Assembly (NCBI GenBank): GCA_036971475.1
Contig: JBAIZL010000001.1
Coordinates: forward strand, 139,470,192-139,534,191
Origin: Prosapia bicincta
Lineage: Eukaryota > Arthropoda > Insecta > Hemiptera > Cercopidae
Length of the DNA: 64,000 bases
Direction: 5' to 3'
Shown: positions 34,501 to 50,029 of the stretch, in pieces
Layout of the letters: each line of letters starts with the position of its first letter
Numbering within the stretch: the stretch's first letter is position 1
The notes under the pieces: model-generated
Told to the model about the DNA's origin: nothing
Seen by the model: only the letters and a program-made list of their open reading frames with translations
Database searches by the model: none
Made by a program: the position numbers and the translations under genes

Positions 34501-37500
34501 TTATTGTTACATTTTAATTTTTATAATCTTTTAATGTTTAATTATTATTTTTATTGTTTATTGTTGTTTGTATTATATTTATTTGTTACGTTTTGTAATT
34601 TTTGTTTTATTAAAACCTTTATTTTCTGTTTCATCTAAAATATTTTGTTTTTGTCTTTGGCAAGGATAACCATAATTGGGTTTTTGCCCGGAAACAAAAT
34701 AAACAAAAACATTAAATAAAAAATTCATAAACTCATATTTTTTGAGATTTTTATTGAACATTTTTCAAAACTATTATCTTTAATTTATTATATGTAGTGG
34801 TGGTTTGTTTATTATATGTGGTGTTAAACGTACAAAAATGTATTATTGTTTATAATAAATCGTTCATAATTTTATAAATTGTTATATGTAGTTCAAAATG
34901 TGGTGTTGTACACCACAAACTAAAAAAATGTATTATTGTTTATTATAAATAATGTTTATAATTTTATATTTTAATTTAATTAGTTGAAAATTTTGCAAAA
35001 CTATTAGCTCTAATTTGACATTTGTAGTATAAATTTGGTGTTAAATGTAAAAACTCTGTATTGTTTCTTATATTATAACAAATGTTAAGGTAATTTCTCA
35101 ATGTGTAATATTAAATGTTTTTCTCAATTAAAAATTTCTGTAGATGAGAACATAAAATTTCCGACACATATGTGTAATAATTTCAAATTTTAAAATTTTA
35201 ATCACCTTGTTCGTTATAGTATTTTAAATACTACTGGACATATTTTAATTCCTTTGGATTTCTTAATTCCACCATTGTCTTTATATTTATCTTCAACACT
35301 AAAAACATCAAATGATCTTGCTATAAACATCCAAATAGCAAAATAGACTTTTGAGCAATGAGCTTGAATAAACCATCTGGTTATAGAGAAATTTCTATAT
35401 ACTCCATTTGACTGACTTTTTTATTTGTAATGTGTGTAGGAGAAGAAATAATTCGAATGGACTTTTGGGATATATTGGAAACGATAAGTGGTTTATCAAA
35501 ATATGAAATAAATGTTACCAAGGTGGAAGATTGGGCAAGTGAGAAGAAATGCATGAAATATTAACCGTTCTTTTACACATACCATCCTGACAAATGTGAA
35601 ATGAACTATTATGATGTTAAGAAAAGAGGAATCCTAAATTTATCACTGCGATCTGTTGATGGGATATAGTAAATGTTGAACACATTAATTTTACTCAAAC
35701 ACTAAGAAACCACCATTTGGTAAGAATTAATAGGCAGATACTAAATGTAACAGTTTTATGAATTAATCTATTAATACTTACTTTTAATATATTGAACTGG
35801 TGTTGGTTCACACAATTTGATTGCAGTACAAATGCCTTTGGGATTAACAGATGTTGCTAGCACTTGAAGTATCAAATCAGCATATTCCTCAACAAATTTG
35901 TTACATTGAGCCCTGACTGTAGTTGGCATTACATGGCATATGCTTAGTACAGCCTGTTTGATTTCAGCCTGTAAAATAACAGTTTACTTTAACATGAATA
36001 AAAAAATATGTAATACTTTCATTATATTTTTAAAATGCATTGATTTTTTAAAGGTTTTTCAGGAACCAAAACATTATTTTTGATATTAAAGTGTTATGCT
36101 TATCAGTATTTTTATTTAGCAGAATTTCATTTACAAAAAGTTTTTTTTTAACCATTTTCACTCTCTAAGCAATTGCACAAAGGCAAAAAATAAATCCTCA
36201 TCTAAATAATCAATGACAATGTATAAAGTGAGTTTTTTAATTTTATTTAGTATTCTTGTCCGTCTTATTTAAGAAAGAAAAGAAGGGGTATCACTATATT
36301 CTGGCAGGTCAAAATGCTGCAACAAAAGCCGTACATCTAGAACAATAATCAGGCTCTGAAGACCTAAGTGTCTTAGTTAGATAGCTACACTAGTCCATTA
36401 CTAACAAGTGACAATATTCCTTTACTAACTTTCCAATGTCTGTCATCTAATCTTTGTGGGACTCAACAAAAGCTTGCAGTTAGAGATGGGGTTTAGAACA
36501 AACAGACTGTAAAGAGTTGAGTTAGTTTGTAAATATTAGTTCTTTACTATTCAAGTGACACACATCCCTTACTAACTGTCCAATGTCTCTGTCCATTGGG
36601 GATTCAACAAAAGCTTCTAATTAGAAATGGGGCTCCTGTAGGAGCTAAAGAGTTACTGTGTCATAATAGTCCTTTACTAACTGTCCAATTTCCATTTCAT
36701 TTAATCTTTGGGGTCACATGAAGTGTTTAATGTCTCAAAAGGGATCCTCTTTAATAGCTCAACTATTTATTTTCTGTCCTAGATCACATACTACCATGTT
36801 CTCTGCAACCAATAGGCTATTTTGGAAAAGTACGATCAACTATGATGACAGAACAGGTTGTCATGAAGATGACAGCATTGGCCTCATGACAACTATAAAA
36901 AACTTTCAACCAATCATTGACAAAATCAACCAAGGGCTGCTGTCTTCAATAAAAATTCTGCCTAATAAATAAATTGAAAATTTTCTCAGGACATTAGATT
37001 TATTTACCCAAAAATGTGGGATAATAAATTACCCTAAATGTGAAAAAATAACCAGCTTTTATTTACAATTCTGGTTACAGACAGGATTGAAATGCTCGAC
37101 TAGTTCTTTTGAGATGTCGCCACTCAAACTTTGCATGCTTTTTCATATTCTATATGATGAATGAACTTACTTACAAGCCTTGAAAAAAAATTAATTTACA
37201 CTCTTACCATTTAACAAAAACACATTAAATAAAATAGAATTATCTGATTTCGAGAAATCTGGATTAAAAAAAAAAAAAATTCTTTTTAGTCTTATCATTT
37301 TGGTTTATGCAAGCAAGAGATAACAATTTTGAGAAATAAAATTAAAAAAAAAAAAAAAATTACCCACCTCAGTTGTCTTATCCTGAAGCTCTTTCTCTAA
37401 CTGTGACATTATAAATTCACAAAGAACACACTGGTTTTTATCTTTCTCTTCATCTCTAATTGTGTCTGGAATTTCATTGGTTTCTGTATGCACACAAACG

Positions 37501-40500
37501 TACAAATTTAAAATACATACATTCTAATACTAAAAATAGCTCCTATAAAACAGTGTATAGTACAGAAGTAGGTATTTTCATTAAAAACCTTAGCAACCAG
37601 GCCTTATGTAACATTATGGCAAAACTGTTGTCAATAGATTGCCAATTCGTTTTTAAAAAAATGCAAATTTGTTACTGGGTTTTTCAGAGCCAAATACCAT
37701 ACTTTGGCAATGGTTTCAAAGAGGCAACTTTGAACTAGAAGTTACAGCTAGATTAGTATTAACACATTTTCCATATAAAGTATTTTGTGTAATAAATCAT
37801 TCTTTTCTGATTAATATAGGTTTGTTTAAAAAACTATCTCAGTGGTATCGTGGGAGAAATATACAGTACAGGGCAAATGCTGACAGACATTATGCATATA
37901 GATTGATATTATTCAATTGCTTTTGATCCATTCTAAAAAAGAGAAAAAATATTAATGTTACTTATTATAAGTAGATGGAGCAATATTACAGGTTAGATAA
38001 AATCCTGCATTAAACCTTTTTGCAAAAAATAGAAAAAGAAGTAGAGTTTCCATAAATTACAGTAGACCCTCACTATTCACGGTTTAGCTTATTCACAGTT
38101 GGCAAAATTATAGGATACCCTGCTAATATATATCGTATTAAAAAAAAAAAAGACAAGAAGGCAGTATAGTGCAGATGGCAAGATAATGTGTTCTCGTCTT
38201 ATTTATTTTATACAGTACTATGGTTACTTATCACAAAGAAATCTGACTATTCTATACTGTACACTACTAGGCCTACTACTCAAAAGATAGGTATTCCTTA
38301 TTTATAACAAGTGGCGTTATCGTCACTGACAAACAACGATGACTCAATCCGGTGCCTGCATCCTACTCCATATATACGTTTTAGCATTACTTCTGTTTAC
38401 TTACTTACTGTTAAATTAATTGTTTTCGAAATTCAAACATTTTTGATGTGGAAAGTAACCCTCCCCTTTCCATATACAGTAGGTTTCAGTATTCACGGTA
38501 AGTTTGAGGAACGTTACCCCCGCAAATAACGAGGGATCACTGTACACTGATGGAAAAAAAGTGAGAAAGAGCATAATTAAATTACCTTAAAAATAAGGTT
38601 CAAATGGTCAAATGAATGCTCGAATACAAGAACTGATGAACATTTCGTTTACTGTTTGAGAGGAGTTATCTGAACACCAAACAGACAGAATACATCAATA
38701 AGGAACGTTTAAAAATGTGTAAATTAACTAATTTTATTACAAAATATCTAATGCTTTCTTTAAAAAGAAAATAACTTACCAATGTCTCCACCTATTATTA
38801 CTGATTTAGGGGGATCACACAACTTGGAATAAACACAAATTTCTTGAGGTGTGAACTCAGCAACTACCATGTCAATGATTTCTTCCACGTATTTGTTTAC
38901 AAAAGTGAGACAGTCTTGCTTAACAGTATTGGACAGTAAATTGCATACTCCGTCAAGCTTTTTCCTAATCGCTTCCTGTTAAGAATCACAAATATTTGTC
39001 AGAAATTGATTACACCAATTTTTTACAGTTCAAAGGTATTTAATTTAAAGTGCTACTTAAAAAATCTTTAAATTTTATAAAGAAAAATCATATAAACATA
39101 TAATTATTAAATACATACCAAATGTATGTTTTTGTATCATGATTTTTCTTCTAAGAAAAATGTACATATCTATTTTCATGAAAAGAATTTTTTAAATGGT
39201 GACATATTTGTAGGAAAATTTAAACTCTTTTAAGAGGTAATAAAAAAATAAATTTTTTTTGTAAATTCCAAGACAGCCAAAATGTGTGAAATGCACAAAA
39301 ACACGTTTTTTTTTTTATTCACCGAAAATAAATTAAGATGATTTGTTTTTTTAAAGAAACAAAACCAAAAATTTGTGTATTATGTTTTGTAATTAAATCA
39401 TAGGCAGTGAAAAATTAGTTTTGAATGTTAAAAAGAATGTACTATTTGAAACATATAATGTTTGTATACTAAAACATGTTATATTTTTTTAAATGGTGTA
39501 AAGATACAAAATTTTACTCTGAAACAAAAACTTTCATTGAAAAATCATAAAAAACTTAAGAACAAGAGAACACATATTTTTTCTCTATACATAGACTATA
39601 TAAACAAGCTTTTAGCTACAAGAAAATGTGAAATATATGCTAATACTGTAAAAAGAAAAAATTATTATAACATTCAAGTAAATTCCCACCAATTGTGTAA
39701 ATGGCAACATAAATTATAAAATTATTTGTATACAGGAACTTTTGTACAGTATATCTTGATAGAACAAGATTCTAAAAGAATTGTTAGGTTAGAGCCAAAA
39801 ATGAACTTTTTACATGAAATAATAATAGGTAATAATACAATCATGTACTACCATGATTGTGGAAATAAAACAACCATAATTTTTAGTGAATATAAATGAT
39901 AATTATTTTACAAATGTAAATATGCAGTTTAGGGAACTTATCACAAATGTGTCAAAAAAACATTTTGCCATACTAGTCAAGCTCTTAGTCTAGTTTTATT
40001 GCTTAGTTAGATCTTAGTTTTGTGTTACGATCATCCAAGTTGGATCGCAATGGTGTAGTGAAGTTAGTGATATTGATTGTGTAGTACTTTTTTGTACATG
40101 TAGTTTTTGTAATGAAATTAGAGCAAATGTGTTTTGGAAATTATTCCAGTTGTTTACAATTGTAAAGTGAACATTAATTGTATGAGTATAAAAGGGGGCC
40201 CTAAAATCGATCGCTAATCATCAAACAGTATTGTTTTTTCTATTTTTAACTTATTGTTTTATTTTACATATTCATTACCATTTACGATTTAAAATTTTTA
40301 ATTCATAAGGGAAATGTAGTTGTAAAAACTTTTCTCGCAACACAAATTTTATTGAAGATAACTAGTTTTCAGCAACAATGTTGCCCTCATCAATGATTAA
40401 ACTACTCTCATTGCACACTGGCTTAGTGTATAGGGCAATGTGGTTGACGAAAAAAGCTTTGATCAATAACATTTGTGTTGGGAGAAAGGTGTTTACACAA

Positions 40501-43500
40501 GTGTATATCTTATATATTTAATTTCACAAGCTAAACTCTCAACTTATGATATTTTAATTCATTATTATTTTTTTTCATAATAGTTACAAACAATCAATTA
40601 ATATTGTGACCGCTAGGTTGCTTAGAACACGAATCATTTAATCCGCAATGGGTTAAAACAGTTTTAATAGTATTAAGGTTATTTTCAATAGAGAAACATC
40701 ATGGGAGAGATATAAGTAAAATATTCCTTTAAATATGAACTGTTTAACATTCAACTGAGTTTTCCTACAAACAATGTAACAATATATCATAGACAATTAA
40801 ATCATATGTAGAAAAATGTATTTTGATATGAATTCATCATAGATTCCCTAAATACGAATCAAAAATATTCTCAAGATCCTGGCATGATGGGGTAGCATAT
40901 TTGAAACCACGTACAGGATTTGTTATATAAGTAATGTGCATAATTTTACTGCGACTAAGCTATCCATCACAACTGTGTAAAATGGAACAGGGAAGAGGGG
41001 AGGGTGTCAACGTAGCCGGTTGCCAGTTTGCTTCGAGCAATCTGAGAGGAAAGAGTAAACCACTGACCTCTGTCTTATTATCCTTTAGTTCATCAAATAA
41101 AGTCTCCATTGACATCAGACAAAGAGGACATGTTGGCTTCTCATTCACGTCCTCTGGGAATTCAAATTGTTCTGTAATTCCAGGACACACTCCTATAGCA
41201 GGGCAAACCTAAAAATCAAAATGAAAAAATAATCAAGAATTCAATCTAGATTAATTACATAATGAATCTTTCCTAGAGTTTTTAAATATATAATTGCAAT
41301 TACACGAAGTAATAAAACAATATTTTATGATATTACTAACAAAACCTTCATCAGGGTTGTTGCGCTTGGAAAATTTTTAAATTCCCTGACTTTTCCAGGT
41401 TTTCCAGACCAAAAATTGTTATTTTTCCAGGTTATCGTAAATGATATAAACATTTATTATAATGACTTTTTAGGCATATTTATTATAATTTACAGCATTA
41501 AATATATAAAATTTTTATAAACAATACGTTGTATAAACAATACAATCATTTTCAAATCACATATATTAAAGTTACAATATAATGACTTTTAGAATCACAG
41601 TTTGAATAGTAATAATCATTAGTTAATAATATTGCAAGTAAAATTAATTATTCAGAACACTCATCGTTTTGCGAATTTCGTCTTCGAGGGCTGCCTCTTC
41701 ACTTGCGATTCGTCTTCTTTTCTCGTTCAATTCGGAAAGTTTTTCTTTCGCTTTTCTTTTTACCAACTCTTTTTTCTTGTTATCGTCATCTTCTTTTTTA
41801 ATTTCTTGAAGTTCATCTCTGTAACGGCCACGGGCATTTCTCACGTACTGAATCATACTTTTTGTTATTTGAATTTGGTCAATTCCTCCTTGGTTCTGAA
41901 CTCCTTCCCAAACATGACGTTGGGCCACCAACGATTTCTCCGACATGTTATCGACGAGGCACTCCTTATTTACAGAAAATCCACGCTCGATATCTCCTTG
42001 GCCGTGCGAAAAGACAAGTGTCAACCTGAGAAATTTTTTAAGATCGAGAGAGCAGTTGTACTTTAACAACAAGCGCATCCAAAACTCATCCAGTCATCCA
42101 ATTATCGAATATCTTTACATACTTACTTGCAGTTGTCGATTAATATTTTTTCATTTCTCTTTACATTTGAATAACTTGGGACACACAAAATGGATGAACG
42201 ATTCAATTGGCCTCTCGAATCAGTTTAGGTTAGCACCGAGTTAGAACATTTTGCTTACACATTCCTCACGAATTATACAGATGGCGCTCGTGTAGATTTT
42301 TTAAAAGTAAGATATTATTTAAAAGTTTATTTTGAATAATAATTCAAAAGATTTTTAGTTATTCAAAAAAAATTTTCTTTGAGAAAAAAAAATTCCATGC
42401 AATATTATTAAATTCCCTGACTTTTCCAGGTTTTCCAGGTACAAAAAAAATTCCCTGACTTTTCCCGGTTTTCCATGTTTTCCAGGTGCGCAACAACCCT
42501 GCTTCATGCATAGTAACAAAAAACTAATTGAAATTTGTATAAAAAGTTGAAGTGGAATAATACACTAACCTATTGCTAAAAAACATAAATTATATACATT
42601 AATAATATATCTCTGTGTGTGTAAAAACCTCCCTTACCTATATTATACTACCCTTTACTTTTTTATATTAAATGAGGTCAGCTGTTTCAAGTAGGACTAT
42701 AATGCTTAGTTTTTATAGTTTGGGTGAGGATGGAGAAAGTATATAATTACCATAACATGTTAATGGTAATTGTGTTTAATTATGCGTAAATTTAATATTG
42801 TTTGGTATTAAGAGGTGTGTTTCTTTTTATTTAGTTTATGAAAAATTGAAGTTTTGTTGATGTGTTTATATGGAAATCAAAAAGTTTAATTAGATTTCAA
42901 AAGTAAGTTTTACTATAGTTTTTAAATATTTGTACATATATTATATGTATAAGTATATTCTAGTAGCTAATTTCAAGACAGAAGCAAACGATAATTTTTT
43001 GTAGATGTTTTTATAATAAAGGTATATCTTGATTCACCCCTAGGTGTGATAAAATTCTCTAAAACATTTAAACGCCAATCACAAACAACAGAACTCAACA
43101 TACCTGTGAAGGATCAATCTTCTGAGCCAATATAGCAACAAAAGCATCACCATACGTATCCACAAAGCTACGACATTGCTCAGTTAGAGACTGTGGTAAT
43201 TTGTCACATCCTTGTTCTACTATGGTCTTCAGTTGTTTTTCTGTTTTGGGGTCAGTAATTTCAACTTGTAAGTAATGTAGGAAGTATTCACACATTTCAC
43301 AAGTCTGTTTGTCATGCGGCATTATGACTTGGGGAATAAGTCTTTCTACAGGCAACTGCAGTATTTCTACATCAGCAGGTGGAGGTGGAGTAGAATGACC
43401 AACTGTAATATTATAAGTATTAGTAAAAGTACACACTTATCTTTACAGACAATATAGAACGTGTGGTTATAAAGTAACAATACTTCTGTTGTAACTCATT

Positions 43501-45656
43501 CAATTTTTATTTTATTACAACTTTTACTTTATCCCCTTCAATATACTCTATTCCCCTTTCCTAAGCTTCTCCGTTACTAAAAAAGGTAATGAATCAAAAT
43601 AATAAAAAATGTTATACGTAAAATAAATAAATAAATTAACACTTTCAAGCCTAGCCCCTTAGTAGGCGCCCATCTACCTGCCTGGAGGTTTTTAGGTTAA
43701 AAATAAAAATTCCCTGACTTATAATAAATGCCATATTTATAAAAAATTATACGTTATTGTAAAGGGAATGAAACAAGCTTTCAGGAAATATATCCATATG
43801 AATTGATTATTTACATATAGATGGCATTATGCTCCTTTGAAGAATGTATAAAAAAGTCAAAAAAATAAAATAGCATATAAATTTAACATAGCACATAAAA
43901 TTAATCACATAGTACAAACTAATGTAAAAGTGATTTATTAAATATTACATGTTATATATTGTTTTACAGCTAAGAGAAAATGTAATTTAGAAATATTTCT
44001 TTTAAAATTTAGAAAACCTTCTAAAATCGGACAATTCAGTTCATCAATGAGATAGTCTATTCTACTTCGGCCTAGATCGGTTTTACTGTTACTGTCTAAA
44101 AGGAACTAATCTAATATTGAATCGCTTCCCAATGTGTCTTTGGCCATTATAGCTATAACGTAATATATCTAATAATTAAAAATTAAATATAATAAATAAC
44201 TGAAAGATAGATTTAAAGCGAAAAACAACAACTCCTAAATAAAAATTACACGAACTACAAATTGAATAAACGAAATGAAGGATAGATAAGATTTAGAATA
44301 AACAACAATCTCAAATAAAACATTCATTATCTAACCAACATTTGTCAAAGAAATGTCTGATAGCTCTCGGTCACCAGACTTGACCCAATATAAGTTTTTG
44401 TTCATAAAATAAACTCTGAATGGCATAAAGGTAAAGACATGTAAAGTAGAATAATAAATATAAAAAAAGATATCGACGAAACTGAGAATACGAGGGAATT
44501 ATGTTGCTGTGGAAATAATTAAGGGAATCCGAGCTATAAACAGGCGTAAGCAACTAGCGCTAACTAAATGACCCTATCTATACCCGGGTGTGGGCTTGAA
44601 AGTGTTAAAATATAATATTACTTACACTTTGACGCTTAGAAGTTGATTGTAGGCTTCCCCTTATACTCATACAACTAATTGTTCATTACTTATTACTACT
44701 AACTATTTATAAAGTCACTACCATCACTAATTACATCAGAAAAACACAGTCAGACTAAATCATCAATATCACTAAGTTCAATCTCACTATTGAGTAGAAT
44801 GGTGACTAGTGAGCTTGAAAGTGAACAATTATGAGTTATTTTTTCAACAAAGTTTCTGGTAGTTTCATTTTACTGTAGAACCTATTGTGTTTTAAAGGCA
44901 ATATTTTCTTCATCCACTAATTTCTAGAGTTATATATTTGAAGTAAAACATTCCTTATTTTCACTAAATATTATAATAAATTTCATAACTATATATGTAC
45001 TATCACGATTAAATATTTTCATGTTTAGATGTTTCATTTCTTTATTACAGAAAAATAACCTGCATATGCCTCTCCCGTAGTGAAAACAATGGTCTAGTAT
45101 ACATTGCTTACACGTTTTAACAATTCAAAATTGTACAATAATGATTTCTGAAATTGTTGACAATGTATTTATATAGTATTTAATTATAAAGTCACCCAAA
45201 TATAAACACAAAAGCCATGTACATTTTAACGGTTTTTTGTCCGCAGTAAACCTCCGTATGCGCTCTCTCGCATTTGAAAATCTATGCGCCTCCTCGAAGG
45301 TAAACAAGGGTCAAGTACAGTAAAAAATTAATGAATGGCTATCAATGACACATATGCCTTGACAGTATAAGCTCCGCAGAAAATTATTGTTGATGTGACC
45401 CATGGCAACAACCAGCAATTTTAAAACGTTGATATATATATTCTTGATATTTTACGTTATCCATTGTTTTTCCGTTGCACTGACTTTATGAAGTTAATAT
45501 ATTACTATAGTAAGTAATTTTATCCACCATTAAGTGCAATGATTTTACCTTGAGTGATGAGGCGCCTTTCGGTCACTTGACCATTGTCGAATCACTCAAG
45601 GTAAAATCATTGCATTTAATGGTGGATAAAATTACTTACAATAGTAATATATTAAC

Positions 45657-45687
<31 letters not shown>

Positions 45688-48600
45688 GGTAGATAAGTAA
45701 TGAGACTCAATCTAGAAAAACAAATTTATTGATCTGATTTGTACATAACGTTAATATTCTTCGAAGTAGTCGCCTTGGGCGTTAACACATCGTTGCCAGC
45801 GCGTTTTCCAAGCTTCATAGGCCCCACTGTAGTCCGCTGGAGTTATCTCTGTTAGTGCCTTCGTGACAGAATGTTGGATGTCCGGAATATCGTCAAAACG
45901 ATTACCCTTCAGGCATCTTTTTACCTTCGGGAATAGGAAGAAATCAGGAGGACTCATGTTAGGACTGTACGGTGGCTGTAGCAGCACTTCAACTCCAATT
46001 CGGGTCAAATAGGAGGTCACGAGGAATGCTGTGTGCGCCGGAGCGTTGTCGTGATTGAGACGCCAGCGTTGAGCAATGTCCTGTCACTTCCGTTTGACGG
46101 CTTTGTGCAATCGCTGAAGGACTTCTTTGTACAATTCGGCATTAACAGTTTTTCCCTGAGGGAGAAACTCTTTGTGAATTAACCCCCGCTTGTCGAAAAA
46201 CACAATGAGCATTGTCTTGACGTGGGACATTGACATTCTTAATTTCTTCGGCCGCGGGGATGCCGATGTGTGCCACTTCCAGCTCTGGGCTTTCGTCTCC
46301 GGGTCGTACTGGAATGTCCACGATTCGTCACCTGTTACTATGTTGTCTAAAAAGTCTGGATTATTTTCCAATTCATTCAACATCTCACGGCAAACATTCA
46401 CTCGTCGTTGCTTCTGTTCGGTGGTGAGCACTCGGGGAACAAATTTTGCGCAAACTTTCCTCACCATCAAATCTTGTGTAATAATTTGGTGGACCGTAAA
46501 TTTATTCACGGATACCTCATCGGCGATCATTTTGAGACTTAAACGACGGTCGGAGTCCAGGACTTTATTAACTTTGGCCACAGTTTCATCCACACGACTC
46601 GTTGAAGGGCGTACAGATTGTTCCAGGTCTTCAACGGATTCCCTCCCGTTTTTAAATTCATTAAACCACCGGAACACTTGAGCTCTTGATAAGGCATCTT
46701 CTTTGTAGGCCTCCGTAATCATAGCAAAAGTTTCCGAAGCAGTTTTGCCCAAGTGAAAGCAAAATTTGATTGCACACCGCCGTTTTATCGAGCGATCCAT
46801 CTTCAGCGTTTTCACAAGTGTCACGGGCACGCAAACAACGTATACGCGAAGGTCGACCCTCACTGCGCCAGAACTACGACGTGACTGCGAACCGGTTCTA
46901 TTGTTAGCTCAGATCCTCCACCATCATGTCAGCCGGTGGAGACCGCACTGCGAGCGACTGGGGCGCAGCGCGGCGGCCAGTCTCATTACTTTTCTACCGC
47001 ACCTTGTATAAATGTCTATAGCAATTTGATTATTTTAGTACTTTGTTGTTGTCAGACGAATGTGGGAAACTTAACATTAGTTAACAAAATAATATGCAAG
47101 AACATACATTTCTACAAAAAATTTTGAAGAATAAAATAAAATCAAAACCAGTAATACTGGTAAAATTCAATACAATATGTCAAATTAAGTGCTAAAATGA
47201 ATGACATTAACTACAACTTTTCATGTCAATAAATGTCTGAATATGTGTATGTGTTTTAATAGTTAAAACAAAATAGTCCAGTATTAAGTTTAGGATTTTA
47301 AATACTCTTACTAGGTACTATTAGTAAACAAAAAATTATGGAAATTCTAAGAGGTCATGGTCTAGTACACCAGATGATTTGACATGGAATCGCCCAACTT
47401 AGTGAGGTCAGCAGACAAAAGTTTCAAGATAATGAGGAATTCAGATAGCAATTTTCAACTGGTTTAATTCTCTAGCAGCAAAGTCAGAACAAAGAGGTAA
47501 AAGAAGGTAGAGTAGCATTGCAATAAGTACTTAAAAGTGAATGGTGATAAAGTGGTGTAAATTAAATAAAAAAATTGTAAACAAAAATTTCAGGACCAGT
47601 ACATGGTATGCCCAAAGTTCCGCCGCAGCGAACGTGTTAATCATCTATGAATTACTTTCTACTACAGAATAAATTGTAAAAATAAATGGAGATAAATTGA
47701 ACTTTTAAATTTATAATTTCCTTTTTTAAAGAAATAAGAGTTTTTAATTTAATGATATATGAATTATTATATTAAGCAATAGTACTCACTTTGTGGTTCT
47801 CGCAAGTTCGTACGTAGACTTTCATATTCTATGATCATTTCTTTAGGTAGAAGAGGATACAGTGGCTAAATACAGAAAAATTGTTTTAATACACGATTCA
47901 AGTTTACAAACACATACTGTAAGGAATGTCTAACCTTAGATCTACTGTTGTATAAACAATCTAATAAAAAAAAAACATCAAGACTAGTTTGAACCCTAAA
48001 GTATAATAGTAAACCGGCAGAAAAAAGTGAATGGTTTTTGATCTGACTATACATCACATCAATGCGAGTGGAGGGAACCAGTTCATTAACTTTCATTCCC
48101 TCGCTCAATGCTATTACAGTTGTAATGGAGTTGTGGTACGCTCAACATCATGCTTTTGTCATAGAGGCTCATTTTAGTAATGGTTAATCAGTAGTCAAAA
48201 CCCAGAGTTTGTTTCATACAAAATTTGAAGTAAGCAGACATGCTAGTGTTCCAAGTGGCAATGCAATAATGAGCTGGGTTAAAAATTTTAGAGTAACGGC
48301 TTCAACATTAAAATGGAAACCTATAGGTCTAAACCTTTTGGTACTTCCAAAAACACCAAAACTTTACGAATGTCAGTAGCCAGAAGTTCACTTCGCCCTG
48401 CCACACATCAGACAGCTGTGCTAGGAATATCAGATCGGAGTGTTAGTAGAATTTTGTGTTTGGATCTCCATTTTCATTTATATAAAATCGTAACTGTTCA
48501 AGAACTAAGCCAACATGATTTCTAAAACCAAAAAGAGTGTGCGCAATCAATTCTGAATATTTTAATTAAAGATTCAATACTTATAATGTCAGATGAGGCC

Positions 48601-49682
48601 CATTTTCACTTATCTGTTTGTTAATAAGCAAAATTTTCAGTCTGGGCGCCAGAAAAGCCATATAGCCTACACGAAAAACCACTTTAGTGGTTCAGATTGA
48701 TAGGTCCATATTTTTACGAAGATAATAGTCGAGCAGTATTGATTACTTCAAGTCGTTATGTCAAAATGCTGCATAATTTCCTTGCACAAGACTCACAACA
48801 TCGTGAACTCTATATTGCGAAGTTCGGTTCCATCAAGGTGGGGCTACTGCTCACACTGCAAGAGTGTCAATGAATGTGTTACGAGAAATGTTTCTAGAGC
48901 ATTTGATTTCAAGAAATGGTGACCTTTCCTGGCCTGCTCGCACCCCAGATCTTTCGGCATATGACTTTTTTCTTTGGAGTTATTTGAAATCAAAAGTGTA
49001 TGTCAGAAAGCCACGAACAACTAAAGATCTGAAGCTAGCATTTCGAAAAAGAAATAACGGCGATATCAAAAGAAATGATTGTGAAGGCAATGGATAACTT
49101 CCAGGTATTATTACACGAATGCTTGGAGAATAAGGGTTGCCATTTGACTGACATAATTTTTAAAACAAAATCAGTGAATTTTATTTAATTAAAAATGGCA
49201 AGAAATGAAGTTTCAAATCTTTTAATAATTTTTTAAAAAATATTTTATTTCTGATTTGTTCTATTCAATTCAAAACCATCCACTATTTCTGCTGATCCCT
49301 GTAAATAATTGCATTATGTTTGGTACCAATCGTGTTTGGTACATGAATGATAATGGTACAAGAAAGGTTTTAAAATTGTTTTTAATGTACATTTTGTATC
49401 AATATATTTGTTAGTCTTTGTATAAAATAAAAGGATAAATATAAAATAATGAAAATTCAAGAAAAACAATTCTTGAGGATTTTAAATCTTTGCTTACACA
49501 TAAAGAAAATTGTCAATTACCTTAAAAAAAGTTGAATATATAAAGTATAAAAGGATATACTACAGCATATAAAGTTCACAATGATCTAAAGCTAATGTTT
49601 GGTACATGAATGATAATGTTACATGAAAGGTTTTAAAATTAATATTATATTATTACAATTATTTTTAATGTACATTTTGTAT

Positions 49683-49757
<75 letters not shown>

Positions 49758-49981
49758 TTTTTTGGACTAGGAGACTGACAGACTTACCTTGGTAAGAGTC
49801 CACTCTGTAGTCTTGAAATAGAAACACATAAAAGCACTTAAACAATGATATATTTCAACCACACAGTGGTCTTTGTCAATCGAAGAGAAAACACAAAAAG
49901 AAATATGAGAGAATGAAATAAAATAATTGTAATCACAGATTGTGTAGAGTAGAAATCAGATGTCACAGATACACAGATTAA

Positions 49982-50029
<48 letters not shown>

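Noticed and set aside
36718..36972. 84-codon + strand open frame
   Set aside because: No recognised domain; it lies in a degenerate repeat area of the prosaposin intron and opposite its coding strand.
41632..42066. 144-codon + strand open frame
   Set aside because: It is the mirror of the - strand hAT-like frame, which carries the recognisable motif.
46190..46681. 163-codon + strand open frame
   Set aside because: Antisense shadow of the mariner transposase.
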